A stretch of 64,000 bases of DNA. Source: Lentilactobacillus kosonis. GTDB lineage: Bacteria; Bacillota; Bacilli; Lactobacillales; Lactobacillaceae. The number at the start of each line of letters is the position of its first letter. Position 1 is the first letter of the stretch. Location: the NCBI RefSeq assembly GCF_003864335.1, contig NZ_BEXA01000001.1, forward strand, positions 248,001 through 312,000, written 5' to 3'. Under the pieces are notes generated by a model. It saw only the letters and a program-made list of their open reading frames with translations, had not been told where the DNA came from and ran no database searches. The position numbers were made by a program, and so were the translations under genes. Shown one piece after another: positions 28,148-37,228 of this stretch.

Positions 28148-28908
28148 ATGGCAAAAGTTGCAATTGTTACCGGTGGTGGCCAAGGGATTGGTGAAGGAAT
28201 TGTTCGCCAATTAGCAAAGGATGGTTTCACTGTCGGAGTTGCTGATTTAAATGAAGATAACGCTAAGAAAGTTGCTGAAAGTGTTGGTAACGGTTCAAAA
28301 GGTTACTTCGTTGATGTCTCAAAGAAGCAAAATTTAATCGATCTCGTATCTCAAGTTACAAGTGATCTAGGTGACTTAGACGTTATGATTAATAACGCTG
28401 GAATCGCCAAAATCGGTCAAATCACTGAAACCAGCGAAGCTGATTTATCCCAAATCTTAGATGTTAATATCAAAGGTGCTTTCTTCGGAATCCAAGCTGC
28501 TGCTGACCAAATGAAGAAGCAAGGTCATGGTGGTAAGATTGTTAATGCTTGTTCAATCGCTGGTCATGAAGGCTTTGAACTACTTGGCGCCTACTCTGCC
28601 ACAAAATTTGCTGTTCGTGGATTAACCCAAGTTGCTGCCAAAGAACTTGCTAAAGACAAGATTACGGTTAACGCTTATTGTCCAGGGATCGTGTTAACTC
28701 CAATGTGGGATCAAATCGATGCCGAAATGGCCAAGATTTACGATGTTCCTGTTGGAGCTAGCCTGCAAAGAACATTGATTCAATTGCTCTAGGTCGTGGT
28801 GAAACACCTGCCGATGTAGCCAACCTAGTTTCATTTCTAGCTGATGAAAAGTCTAGCTATATTACTGGACAATCAATCATTGTTGACGGTGGTATTAGCT
28901 ACTCATAA
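28148..28908 (+). CDS. butA: Diacetyl/acetoin reductase (butanediol dehydrogenase type SDR), frameshifted
   Basis: This is a classical SDR of about 253 residues very similar to acetoin (diacetyl) reductases, which use NADH to reduce diacetyl to acetoin and acetoin to 2,3-butanediol. It shows [23 protein letters not shown], the catalytic Tyr/Lys in [13 protein letters not shown] and [17 protein letters not shown]. One A is missing near 28765; after correction it reads [46 protein letters not shown] precedes the ATG. It re-oxidises NADH during pyruvate overflow. Confidence 0.88.
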
Positions 28909-28965
28909 TTAATTTTTACAATTTAAACTTTGTGTGCTGACTAACAACATTTATATACCTCTCTT

Positions 28966-29003
28966 ATCCTCAAACCGCTGACTTAGTGGTTTGAGGATTT
29001 TTT
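28966..29003 (+). terminator. Terminator of the acetoin reductase gene
   Basis: ATCCTCAAACC pairs with GGTTTGAGGAT and is followed by TTTTTT. Confidence 0.9.
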
Positions 29004-29009
29004 AGACGC

Positions 29010-29045
29010 AAAAAACGACTAAGAAATTACGCTTAGTCGTTTTTG
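29010..29045 (-). terminator. Terminator of the fumarate reductase operon
   Basis: AAAAACGACTAAG pairs perfectly with CTTAGTCGTTTTT, five bases beyond the last gene of the minus-strand operon. Confidence 0.88.
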
Positions 29046-29049
29046 TAAA

Positions 29050-30519
29050 TTAACTTTGTGAGGCACCCGTTGAAGCATCAGGAAGCGGCGTATTCTTTTT
29101 TAATGGCTCCGAAACTGGTTGAGCTTCTTGCTTAGGAGTGGCCGTTACTTCTTTTGGTTGAACTCCTTCAGTGGCAACATTACTACCAGAATTTAATAAA
29201 GCACCAATTTCAATTCCGCCTTCGTCATCAACTGAGGTGTTAGTAGTTGCTGGTTGGGATGCAGATGATTCAGCATCCTCCGAAGCACCGGTTGAGGCAT
29301 CAGCTTTTGGTGCAGATTTTGTATCAGCATTTCCGTGTGCTGAAGCTCCGGTTGAAGCATCCAAATCTAAACCAAAGATTGGAGGAACTGGCTTTTTTCC
29401 CTCATCAGCAACTAATTTTTGCCCAGTTGTTTCAAGATAGTACTTGATGATTGGCATGATATCTAGAACCCATTCGTTAATTCCGCGATATCTGCCATTT
29501 TCATCATGCATTGCTTTGTAGTAATGCATGATATGTTTGTCTGGGCCATTACCAGGAACTGGCATCCCAACTAAGTCGGATTCTCCAGTTCTTAAAGCAT
29601 GAATTACTTGTTTAACATGCTCAACCGCCCGGGCTGGGTGAACAGATGATAGTGGATCACCAACTTGTTCAGGCCGACGTGGAGCCAACATTTTGCTAGT
29701 TGGTAAGCTCTGGTTGTAATAGATAAATTGATTATTATCATCGGCAAAGGTCAGCTCAGCTGGCATGGTTTTTAAGAAATAGTTTAATTGATCAACTGTT
29801 AGGATTCCACGGTCCAATTTTACGTAGGTACTGCCATCAACTGCATGGACCTTAGCAGCAGCCTTTTCAACCCATTCATCATCATTCATATCAACACCAT
29901 CAATTGTAGTGTTAACTTTACCGGTAGAATCAAGGTCTTCGTCCTCAACAGTCATTGGATCAGGAGCATCAAACAAATCAATCACCTTAACGTATTTTAA
30001 GAATTTATGAACTAATTTATCTAAGAAACCAATTGTTCGGGCATCTTTTAAATTACCCTCGTCATCGAATGCTTCTTTAGCATTTGACAACAAGAATTCA
30101 TCACCTGGCATTACTAATGCATCCACCCCTGGTGATTCCAAAATTTGCTTCAAGTGTAGTTGAGCTCTTGAAGAACCTTGGTTATGATACGAAGCTCCCA
30201 CAATCCAAATTGGCTTACCTTCGAATGGGTGTAAATTAAATGACATCCATTCAACTAAGTTCTTTAAAGCTGCTGGAACTGTATGGTTGTGTTCAGGAGT
30301 AGCCAAAATAATTCCTTGGGCACCTTTAAGTTTTTGATAGACCCGTTGAACCTCTTCACTATCACTAAGGTCGTGATCAGGATTAAAAACAGGTAAGTCA
30401 TCGATACTAACTAACTCAATATCTACCAAATTACTGTAATGTTTTGATATGAATTCCAATAAGTCACGGTTATATGATTGTTCACCAATTGAACCGGCAA
30501 TCGCTGCTAATTTAATCAT
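29050..30519 (-). CDS. NAD(P)H-dependent FMN reductase with PAS-like domain and three flavinylation motifs
   Basis: This 489-residue cytosolic protein has no signal peptide. Residues 1-185 are a flavodoxin-like NADPH-dependent FMN reductase (AAIAGSIGEQSYNRDLL, ILATPEHNHTVPAALKNLVEW). Residues about 230-370 resemble a PAS_10-type domain (TFADDNNQFIYYNQSL, GRYRGINEWVLDIMPIIKYYLETTGQ). The last 110 residues are low-complexity and hold DASTGAS three times, at 387-393, 407-413 and 481-487. DxxTGAS fits the Dxx[S/T]GA[S/T] consensus to which ApbE transfers FMN. It is the last gene of the operon and probably passes electrons from NAD(P)H to the fumarate reductase. I found no apbE in the window. Confidence 0.82.
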   Translation of the reverse strand: MIKLAAIAGSIGEQSYNRDLLEFISKHYSNLVDIELVSIDDLPVFNPDHDLSDSEEVQRVYQKLKGAQGIILATPEHNHTVPAALKNLVEWMSFNLHPFEGKPIWIVGASYHNQGSSRAQLHLKQILESPGVDALVMPGDEFLLSNAKEAFDDEGNLKDARTIGFLDKLVHKFLKYVKVIDLFDAPDPMTVEDEDLDSTGKVNTTIDGVDMNDDEWVEKAAAKVHAVDGSTYVKLDRGILTVDQLNYFLKTMPAELTFADDNNQFIYYNQSLPTSKMLAPRRPEQVGDPLSSVHPARAVEHVKQVIHALRTGESDLVGMPVPGNGPDKHIMHYYKAMHDENGRYRGINEWVLDIMPIIKYYLETTGQKLVADEGKKPVPPIFGLDLDASTGASAHGNADTKSAPKADASTGASEDAESSASQPATTNTSVDDEGGIEIGALLNSGSNVATEGVQPKEVTATPKQEAQPVSEPLKKNTPLPDASTGASQS

Positions 30520-30530
30520 AATTTATCCAC

Positions 30531-31157
30531 CTACTTTCCACTATCATTAGTGCCATAGTCAACGCTAATCTCATTCCGGTGTCGTAAGTCATCGGCATAA
30601 GTATGATTAAGTTTACCTTCAGCATCAATAAAGATTAGGAAATCATTGAAGATTGCATCAAGCCGTTGGCTTTGGCTTTCATCCAATAGTTTACCATCTT
30701 CATTGAATGCATTCAGTGAATGATCCAATAAGAATTCTGAACTAGGCATAATCCGGGCTTGAAGCTCTGGTGAATCCAAAAGTTGACGAAGTTGTGCCTG
30801 GGCTCTTGAAGTCCCCAGGGTTCCAAACGATGCGCCGGTAATCATCACTGGCTTATCCATTAATGGATGAATTCCATATGATAACCAAGCTAATGCACTT
30901 GAAAGAATCGCTGGAATACTATGATCCCATTCAGGAGTTGCAACAATCACGCCATCAGCTTCTTCAATTTGCTTAGCCATGTCCTTAGCTTGATCTGGAA
31001 TTTCCATATTCCGAGTCTTTTCAAAGATTGGAAGGCCTTTAACTTCCATCAACTCGATTTGGGCTTGGTCAGCATAACGATCTTTAATATATTTTAAAAG
31101 TTGACGATTTGTTGACCGGTCAGCATTAGATCCAACAATTGCAACAATTTTTTTCAT
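30531..31157 (-). CDS. NADPH-dependent FMN reductase
   Basis: This 208-residue flavodoxin-like oxidoreductase of the FMN_red family (KKIVAIVGSNADRSTNRQLLKYI; GVIVATPEWDHSIPAILSSALAWL; GTLGTSRAQAQLRQLL) is paralogous to the N-terminal domain of the next gene but has no PAS part or tail. I prefer the ATG of MKKIV because the AGAGGAA site is correctly spaced for it. Proteins like this supply electrons from NAD(P)H to partner flavoproteins, such as the fumarate or cinnamate reductases of lactobacilli. It lies 11 bases before the 489-residue gene, in the same operon. Confidence 0.87.
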   Translation of the reverse strand: MKKIVAIVGSNADRSTNRQLLKYIKDRYADQAQIELMEVKGLPIFEKTRNMEIPDQAKDMAKQIEEADGVIVATPEWDHSIPAILSSALAWLSYGIHPLMDKPVMITGASFGTLGTSRAQAQLRQLLDSPELQARIMPSSEFLLDHSLNAFNEDGKLLDESQSQRLDAIFNDFLIFIDAEGKLNHTYADDLRHRNEISVDYGTNDSGK

Positions 31158-31199
31158 TAACATTTTCCTCTTTCTAACTTGACTCGTTTAAGTAATCGA

Positions 31200-32618
31200 T
31201 TACCACATACCGATTAATTTCATCCAAAGTGAACCTACTCCAAGCCAAACTACTAAGTAGAATATTCCCATAATTGCGTTCATTGACCACCACTTGCTTT
31301 GACTAACGTATCCTGATCCAAATAGGATGGGAGCTGGTCCACTACCATAATGAGTAGTAGAAGCAAATAAGTTACCAAAGAAACCAAGCATCAATGCAGC
31401 AAGCATTGGTGGTACCCCGGCTGATAACGCAACTGCAAGTAAGGCACTATACATTGCACTAACATGCGCCGTGGCACTGGCAAATAAATAATGACTGTAG
31501 AAGTAAGCCACAATAATAACAATCAAAGCGATAATCCAGTTAACGCCTTTCATATCATCAGCAATTGTCTTACTCAACCAAGGAATAAAGCCAAGCGTAT
31601 TTAATTGGGTTGCCATCATAACTAGTACTGAGAACCAAGTTAAGGTATTCCAAGCACCAGTTTCATGAGTGACATCGCTCCATGAAAGAACACCGAGTAA
31701 TAGTAACAATGACAAGGCAATAAATGCAGTAACTGTGGCATCAACATGAATAAAACTACCCAAAACCCATAAGAGCAATGCGACAACAAACACTGCAGTC
31801 ATTGACTTTTCAGGTTTGCTCATTGGTCCCATTTCGCTCAGCTGGCTTTCAGCCCATTGACGAGCATTAGGTGTTTCCTTAATTTCAGGTGGATAAATCT
31901 TGTAGATAATAAATGGAACTAAAATCAATGAAATTATTCCTGGAACTAAGGCTGCTAAGAACCAGCCCATCCAAGTAATGTGGACACCCAATGATTTAGC
32001 TAATGATTGAGCTAATGGGTTTCCGGCCATCGCGGTCATAAACATTGCTGCAGTGATAATATCCCCCTGGAACTCAGCGTATAACAGGAAAGAACCAATT
32101 TTACGTTGCGTACCGTCCTTAGGACTTGAACCAAATGATTCCGACAATGAATTAATAATTGGGTACATAATTCCACCGGCTCTAGCGGTGTTACTTGGAG
32201 TTGCGGGAGCTAAAATCAAATCAACCCCAATAAGTGAGTAAGCTAATCCCAAAGTCTTACGACCAAACATCTTAACGAAATGAAAGGCGATTCTTCTTCC
32301 TAAACCAGTTTTAATAAATCCGCGAGAAATAAAGAATGCCATAACAATTAACCAGATGCTTGCATTACCAAATCCAGTAATGGCGGTATCAATTGGTACG
32401 ACACCTGTTAATACGGTAATTGTGAAGCCAATAATTGCTACCCCACCAATTGGGAGGGGTTGAGTGATACATCCAATAATAGTTGCAACGAAAATGGCAA
32501 ACATATGCCAACCGGCCATAGAAACACTTGCTGGCTTAATTGGTGAAGCAAACCAAATGATTAGCCCTACCAAAAGTGGTGCAATAAATTTTTTATAATC
32601 GATCTTTTCTAAGCTCAT
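31200..32618 (-). CDS. DASS (SLC13-type) dicarboxylate/anion transporter
   Basis: This 472-residue carrier of the divalent anion:sodium symporter family, CitT/YflS branch, has about 12 helices. It has the duplicated substrate/ion motif around APATPSNTARAGG and ASTTHYGSGPAP, the pattern of 2-oxoglutarate/malate or citrate/succinate exchangers. Within a fumarase-fumarate reductase operon the likely role is malate or fumarate uptake in exchange for succinate. The exact substrates are inferred from context. An AGGA-type ribosome site precedes the ATG. Confidence 0.9.
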   Translation of the reverse strand: MSLEKIDYKKFIAPLLVGLIIWFASPIKPASVSMAGWHMFAIFVATIIGCITQPLPIGGVAIIGFTITVLTGVVPIDTAITGFGNASIWLIVMAFFISRGFIKTGLGRRIAFHFVKMFGRKTLGLAYSLIGVDLILAPATPSNTARAGGIMYPIINSLSESFGSSPKDGTQRKIGSFLLYAEFQGDIITAAMFMTAMAGNPLAQSLAKSLGVHITWMGWFLAALVPGIISLILVPFIIYKIYPPEIKETPNARQWAESQLSEMGPMSKPEKSMTAVFVVALLLWVLGSFIHVDATVTAFIALSLLLLLGVLSWSDVTHETGAWNTLTWFSVLVMMATQLNTLGFIPWLSKTIADDMKGVNWIIALIVIIVAYFYSHYLFASATAHVSAMYSALLAVALSAGVPPMLAALMLGFFGNLFASTTHYGSGPAPILFGSGYVSQSKWWSMNAIMGIFYLVVWLGVGSLWMKLIGMW

Positions 32619-32646
32619 CAGCTATCCTCTTTTAAATTAATCTCTA

Positions 32647-34038
32647 TTACTTCAAGTAGTTGAATACTTGTTGCCCTGCTTGACGTCCGAAGATAACCGT
32701 CTCAGCAATTGAGTTACCACCAATTCGGTTATTACCATGTAGACCACCAACGATTTCACCACAGGCATATAAACCTGGGATGACCTGGTTATCATCAGTC
32801 AATACTTCAGTTTCTTTGTTAATACCAACACCACCCATTGTGTAATGAACCGCGGGTGCAATATGAATGGTTGAGAATGGTCCTTCTTCCATTTGACGGT
32901 CCATCCCAGTCGTCCGACCAAACTCATTATCATTTTGATCAGCAACCGCTTGGTTCCAAGTAGCAACGGTTTCAACTAATTGATCCGCATTTAAGCCAGT
33001 GGTTTCAGCAACTGCTTTGACGGTATCGGCACTCTTCACTAAGCCAATTGAATCGTAAAAATCAATGGCCTTAGCCCGGTCACGAACTTCTTGACCAAAT
33101 ACCAAGTAAGCTCCGCCTTCATTAAGGTCATCAATGGCGTTAGAAACTACCTTTCGTGTACTCAACTCATTAACAAATCGCTTACCAGCTTTGTTAACGA
33201 GAATGGCCCCTTCACCACGAACGGCCTCCCCAATTAGGTAAGTATGATCGAAATCTTGTTGAACGGTTGGATGAACTTGAATTTGATCCATATCAACCAC
33301 TTTAGCGCCAAGGGCTTCGGCCAATCGGATTCCATCCCCCGTTGCACCGTCTTGGTTAGTGGTCTTGTAACCTTTAAGGTCAGGACGATACTTAGCCAAC
33401 ATTTCTTGGTTAGCGCCAAAACCGCCGGCAGCCAATACAATTGCTTTAGTAGCAATATGTTTTGGTCCACCATTAGCCATAACTTTCATGCCAGAAATTT
33501 TGCCATCGGCATCTTTTTCTAGCTCAGTCACTTTAGTCCCCGCAAACAATGGAATGCCTAACTTTTGCACTTGCTTCAATAATTCTGTCACCAAGAAGGC
33601 CCCGATTGGAGCTAATGATGCAGGACGATGGGTTCTCATCTTGCTCATCCCCCCGGTGATAGTAATATCATCCAAATGAATATCGTGATCAGCTAGCCAA
33701 TCAATTGATAGTGCTGCGTGATCAGCAAAGTATCTTAGCAACTCGGTGTTGTTCATCTTGCCGCCACCGACATATGTTTCATCATAAAATTCTTGGAAGC
33801 TATCAACCACATGGTGTTTAAGTTGAACCAGAGTTTCAGCAGCGTTCATTCCTGAAGATGCTCGAGTAGAGTTACCACCCAACTTGTCCATCTTTTCTAA
33901 GATAATTGGGTTTAGTCCCAATTCCTTTGCTTGAATAGCAGTAGTCATTCCAGCAGCACCAGAACCAATCACTACTAAGTCGTAGTTTGCTTGTAATTCG
34001 CTAACATCGGTTAGCTTAAATCTAAATTTTTCTGCCAT
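32647..34038 (-). CDS. Soluble flavoprotein fumarate reductase (flavocytochrome c family)
   Basis: This 463-residue FAD_binding_2 enzyme reduces fumarate to succinate. The FAD site YDLVVIGSGAAGMTTAIQA is at 19-37. Active-site segments are THRP, the catalytic Arg region GEAVRGEGAILVNKAGKRFVNEL, HYTMGGVGI, and the C-terminal RIGGNSIAETVIFGRQAG. There is no signal peptide, heme domain, iron-sulfur subunit or FMN_bind domain, so it needs an external electron donor. The two FMN reductases downstream are the natural candidates. It could also act on other enoates such as urocanate or cinnamates. Confidence 0.9.
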   Translation of the reverse strand: MAEKFRFKLTDVSELQANYDLVVIGSGAAGMTTAIQAKELGLNPIILEKMDKLGGNSTRASSGMNAAETLVQLKHHVVDSFQEFYDETYVGGGKMNNTELLRYFADHAALSIDWLADHDIHLDDITITGGMSKMRTHRPASLAPIGAFLVTELLKQVQKLGIPLFAGTKVTELEKDADGKISGMKVMANGGPKHIATKAIVLAAGGFGANQEMLAKYRPDLKGYKTTNQDGATGDGIRLAEALGAKVVDMDQIQVHPTVQQDFDHTYLIGEAVRGEGAILVNKAGKRFVNELSTRKVVSNAIDDLNEGGAYLVFGQEVRDRAKAIDFYDSIGLVKSADTVKAVAETTGLNADQLVETVATWNQAVADQNDNEFGRTTGMDRQMEEGPFSTIHIAPAVHYTMGGVGINKETEVLTDDNQVIPGLYACGEIVGGLHGNNRIGGNSIAETVIFGRQAGQQVFNYLK

Positions 34039-34071
34039 TTTCGTTATCTCCTAATCGATAAACCTAAAGGA

Positions 34072-35454
34072 TTACTTGTCGTAATTGGTCATGTTGATTG
34101 GCACAACCCATTCGTCGAATTGTTCTTCAGTAAGCTTACCTGACTTCAACGCAGCTTCTTTCAACGTAGTACCATCTTTTTGAGCTTGTTGAGCAATCAC
34201 GGCACTTTCGTGGTAACCAATATGTGGTGACAATGCAGTAACTGTCATCAATGAGTTATCAACTAATTCAGCCATTCGATCAGCGTTAACCGTCATTCCA
34301 GCAATCATGCGGTCAGCAAAGCCCATTTCAGTACCAGCTAACAATTCAGCTGATTCTAAGAAAGCACTGATTAACACTGGTTTGTAAACATTCATCTCAA
34401 AGTTACCTTGGCTTGATGCAATATCAACTGTCACATCGTTACCCATTACTCGAGCAGCAGCCATCGTAATAGCTTCAGCTTGAGTCGGGTTAACCTTACC
34501 TGGCATGATTGATGAACCTGGTTCATTAGCAGGTAAGTTCAATTCACCATATCCAGCACGAGGACCACTACCCAAGAAACGAACATCGTTAGCAATCTTC
34601 ATCAAATCACTAGCCAATGTTTTGAAAGCCCCGTGAACTACGTTTAATCCTGAATGATGTGACAGACCGTAAAACTTGTTTGAATCTGAAGTGAATTCAA
34701 TGCCATAAATGGCACTCATCTTTTCAGCAATAATCTTTGAGAAGTGAGGAGCAGCATTTAGGCCGGTACCAACAGCAGTTCCACCCATCGCAAGTTCACG
34801 AAGAGTTGGTGCTAATTGATTTAAGTATTCTAAGTCATGTTCCAACGCACTCTTCCAGCCACTTACTTCTTGACCAAATGTCAATGGCACAGCGTCTTGA
34901 AGGTGGGTTCGGCCGATTTTAACAACGTCCCAGTATGCTTTTTGTTTTTTATCTAATTCATCGATTAAATGTTGAGTTGCTGATTTCAAGTTTTCAACTG
35001 CCACAGCAGCAGTAATGTTCATGGCTGTTGGGAAGATATCGTTAGAGCTTTGACCATGGTTAACATCATCGTTAGGCAAGATTTCAATATCAGGATTGAT
35101 TTTAGCAGCCATGTGAGCAACCACTTCGTTAGTGTTCATATTAGTTTGAGTTCCTGAACCAGTTTGGTAAATTACCAATGGAAAATCTTTACGAATATCT
35201 TCGTCATCAAGAGCAAGTAACTCATCGATAGCTTGAATAATTAAGTCAGCTTTTTCAGGAGCAATTGCATTTTCTTCCTTGTTAGCTTGCGCAGCAGCTT
35301 TCTTAATTTGGAGTAATGCTTTGATCATTTCAAGCGGCATCTTTGAGCCCGCTTGGAAGTTGTTCCGACTACGTTCAGTTTGAGCACCCCAAAGTGCATC
35401 AACGGGGATTTGTACGGGACCTAATGTGTCTTCTTCAGTACGATATTCTGTCAT
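34072..35454 (-). CDS. fumC: Class II fumarate hydratase
   Basis: This 460-residue iron-independent fumarase interconverts malate and fumarate. It starts MTEYRTEEDTLGPVQIP and contains DDVNHGQSSNDIFPTAM, the family signature GSSIMPGKVNPTQAE and SQGNFEMNVYKP. TAGGAGG precedes the ATG at 35454, so I reject an upstream start 22 codons earlier. It is the first gene of the operon fumC-frd-transporter-FMN reductases. Together these form a malate-to-succinate route that consumes NADH. Confidence 0.94.
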   Translation of the reverse strand: MTEYRTEEDTLGPVQIPVDALWGAQTERSRNNFQAGSKMPLEMIKALLQIKKAAAQANKEENAIAPEKADLIIQAIDELLALDDEDIRKDFPLVIYQTGSGTQTNMNTNEVVAHMAAKINPDIEILPNDDVNHGQSSNDIFPTAMNITAAVAVENLKSATQHLIDELDKKQKAYWDVVKIGRTHLQDAVPLTFGQEVSGWKSALEHDLEYLNQLAPTLRELAMGGTAVGTGLNAAPHFSKIIAEKMSAIYGIEFTSDSNKFYGLSHHSGLNVVHGAFKTLASDLMKIANDVRFLGSGPRAGYGELNLPANEPGSSIMPGKVNPTQAEAITMAAARVMGNDVTVDIASSQGNFEMNVYKPVLISAFLESAELLAGTEMGFADRMIAGMTVNADRMAELVDNSLMTVTALSPHIGYHESAVIAQQAQKDGTTLKEAALKSGKLTEEQFDEWVVPINMTNYDK

Positions 35455-35504
35455 AATGATTCCTCCTAAATTTAGGAAAATTAGTCTAGTTTTATTTACT
35501 TGCC

Positions 35505-35536
35505 AAATGATATATTTCACAAGCCGGTATAGTCAA
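35505..35536 (-). promoter_or_regulatory. fumC promoter with Rex-like site
   Basis: On the minus strand, TTGACT (complement of 35531-35536) and TATATC (complement of 35509-35514) are 16 bases apart. Overlapping the -10 box is TTGTGAAATATATCATTT (35505-35522), which has a perfect left half and a weak right half of the Rex consensus. NADH-dependent control would suit this operon, but this is inference. Confidence 0.55.
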
Positions 35537-35730
35537 ATTTATGTCATTTAATAAATTTTATTTATACCGCTTTTAATGCTTTGGCAGCAATATATTGGCA
35601 CGATTTTATTATCAAGCATCATTTATTTAAAAATATTTATGGTTAATTTTTATTCGCTTAATTGATCACGTTTTCACAGCTTTTATACATATCAAACTAA
35701 AAAGTTATTAGTTAATCGCACACGTCACCA

Positions 35731-35771
35731 CAAAAATAACTCTAAATCATTTATTGATTTAGAGTTATTAA
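35731..35771 (-). terminator. Terminator of the ClC channel gene
   Basis: A perfect 15-bp stem AATAACTCTAAATCA with TGATTTAGAGTTATT is followed on the minus strand by TTTG. Confidence 0.8.
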
Positions 35772-35788
35772 TTCATTTACATAATAGA

Positions 35789-37033
35789 TTATTTTTTCAA
35801 AACTAATTTTGAAGAATATACGGCCAAACATGCCCCTAATGCTAACGGTAGTATGGCAGAGTAATTCAAATGGCACACTTCAAAAATCATAAATGTGGCC
35901 ATTAATGGTGCTTGCTGAGAAGCAGCTAGCAATGACGCTGCCCCTAACAAACCGATTTCCCAGATTGGCACTCCAGGAGCTAAATAATTAATTAATAGTC
36001 CAAATGTCACCCCAACAACCGCTCCAATTGCGATCGATGGCGTTAGCGTTCCGCCAGATGCGCCTGCCCGTAATGATAGAACTGTCATTACGGCCTTGAT
36101 AACCGCACCAATCAACAAAACTTGGATGATAAACTTAGGATCAGTAGCTGAAAATGCGGTTTGGGCTAATGGTCGTCCGTTTCCCATGACTTCAGGGAAC
36201 GCAATGGCGACGAGTCCCGTCAGCAATCCTACTAATGGTAATTGCCACAGAATTCGATTGTCACGAGCTTGATGAGCATTAGCATATTGAAATAGCTTTC
36301 TGAATAACGCACCAAGAATTCCACAAATTGGTCCAATTACCAGTACTGCCAAGGTACTAATAAGTGAAAAGTTACTATGACCAACGCCATAGTACGGATG
36401 GAATCCTTTAATGGTCGATCCCACCAGCATGGCTTCGATTGACATCGTCAAACTCACGATAATTGCTCGCTGATCAATTCTTTTTAGTAATAACTCTAAG
36501 CTAAACATCATTCCCGTAATCGGAGCAATATACACCCCAGCAAATCCAGCCCCTGCAGCTGCCGCAATCAGCAATCGTCGGTCATCATTAGACAATTCAA
36601 TTTTACTAATTCTGCCAAATAATCTCTGCCAGATTTGCGAAACCACCGCTCCCAATTCTCTAGGGGCTAATTCACGGCCAACTGATCCACCAGTTGCCAC
36701 AAAGAAAATTTGAGTAAAGACATGCACAACCGTTGTTGCTAATGGCATCTGTTCACCATCAATTACTTTGCCGATTGAAACTGTCGGCTTCATTTTAGTT
36801 CTAATAATCCACCAGACAATCGCCGCTATAATCCCGCCAACGATTAGGGAAGTCGCTCTGGTGACTGGACCTGCCGGCCATGCAACGGGGTGCCATGTTG
36901 ATTCATGAAAGTGTAAAAACACGCCTTCAATCAATTCATAAAATAGGCCTAACAGTACTGATCCTAAACCAACTAGCCCGCCCAACACGACTGTCGAGAT
37001 TGCCAGCGCTATATTTTCCTTACTCTTAATCAT
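35789..37033 (-). CDS. ClC family chloride channel/transporter
   Basis: This 414-residue polytopic ClC protein has the anion-pathway segments ATGGSVGRELAPRELGAVVSQ (replacing the usual GREGP, with the gating Glu kept), GAGFAGVYIAPITGMMFSLELL and GASGGTLTPSIAIGAVVG. The family comprises chloride channels and Cl-/H+ antiporters, some used in acid resistance. There is no CBS domain. It is monocistronic with its own terminator and is not obviously tied to the fumarate genes. Confidence 0.9.
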   Translation of the reverse strand: MIKSKENIALAISTVVLGGLVGLGSVLLGLFYELIEGVFLHFHESTWHPVAWPAGPVTRATSLIVGGIIAAIVWWIIRTKMKPTVSIGKVIDGEQMPLATTVVHVFTQIFFVATGGSVGRELAPRELGAVVSQIWQRLFGRISKIELSNDDRRLLIAAAAGAGFAGVYIAPITGMMFSLELLLKRIDQRAIIVSLTMSIEAMLVGSTIKGFHPYYGVGHSNFSLISTLAVLVIGPICGILGALFRKLFQYANAHQARDNRILWQLPLVGLLTGLVAIAFPEVMGNGRPLAQTAFSATDPKFIIQVLLIGAVIKAVMTVLSLRAGASGGTLTPSIAIGAVVGVTFGLLINYLAPGVPIWEIGLLGAASLLAASQQAPLMATFMIFEVCHLNYSAILPLALGACLAVYSSKLVLKK

Positions 37034-37185
37034 ATTTAATATTCCTCAATATTTATTGCTCATGCTAGCCAATAATCCTTTTTATTGATTACCAACTATT
37101 TTTTAACTGACCTTCCATTTTAGTCCATTCCCATAATACATAACGATTAACTATTCCGCAATTCATGTTTAAAAGGCCAAAAGAA

Positions 37186-37216
37186 AACCCGGTTATCTTT
37201 AAGCAGATAACCGAGC
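37186..37216 (-). terminator. Terminator of aroD
   Basis: CGGTTATCT pairs with AGATAACCG over a 6-base loop; on the minus strand GGGTTTTC follows. Confidence 0.75.
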
Positions 37217-37228
37217 GATTTTTACTAA

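Larger units (their letters stand above)
35455..35788. other. Control region of fumC and terminator of the ClC gene
   Basis: This 334-base gap has the fumC promoter near its left end and a terminator for the upstream ClC gene near its right end (35731-35771). The AT-rich middle shows no gene. Confidence 0.6.

Noticed and set aside
29171-29447. Two overlapping plus-strand frames opposite the DASTGAS tail
   Set aside because: They arise from the repetitive, low-complexity coding of the tail on the other strand.
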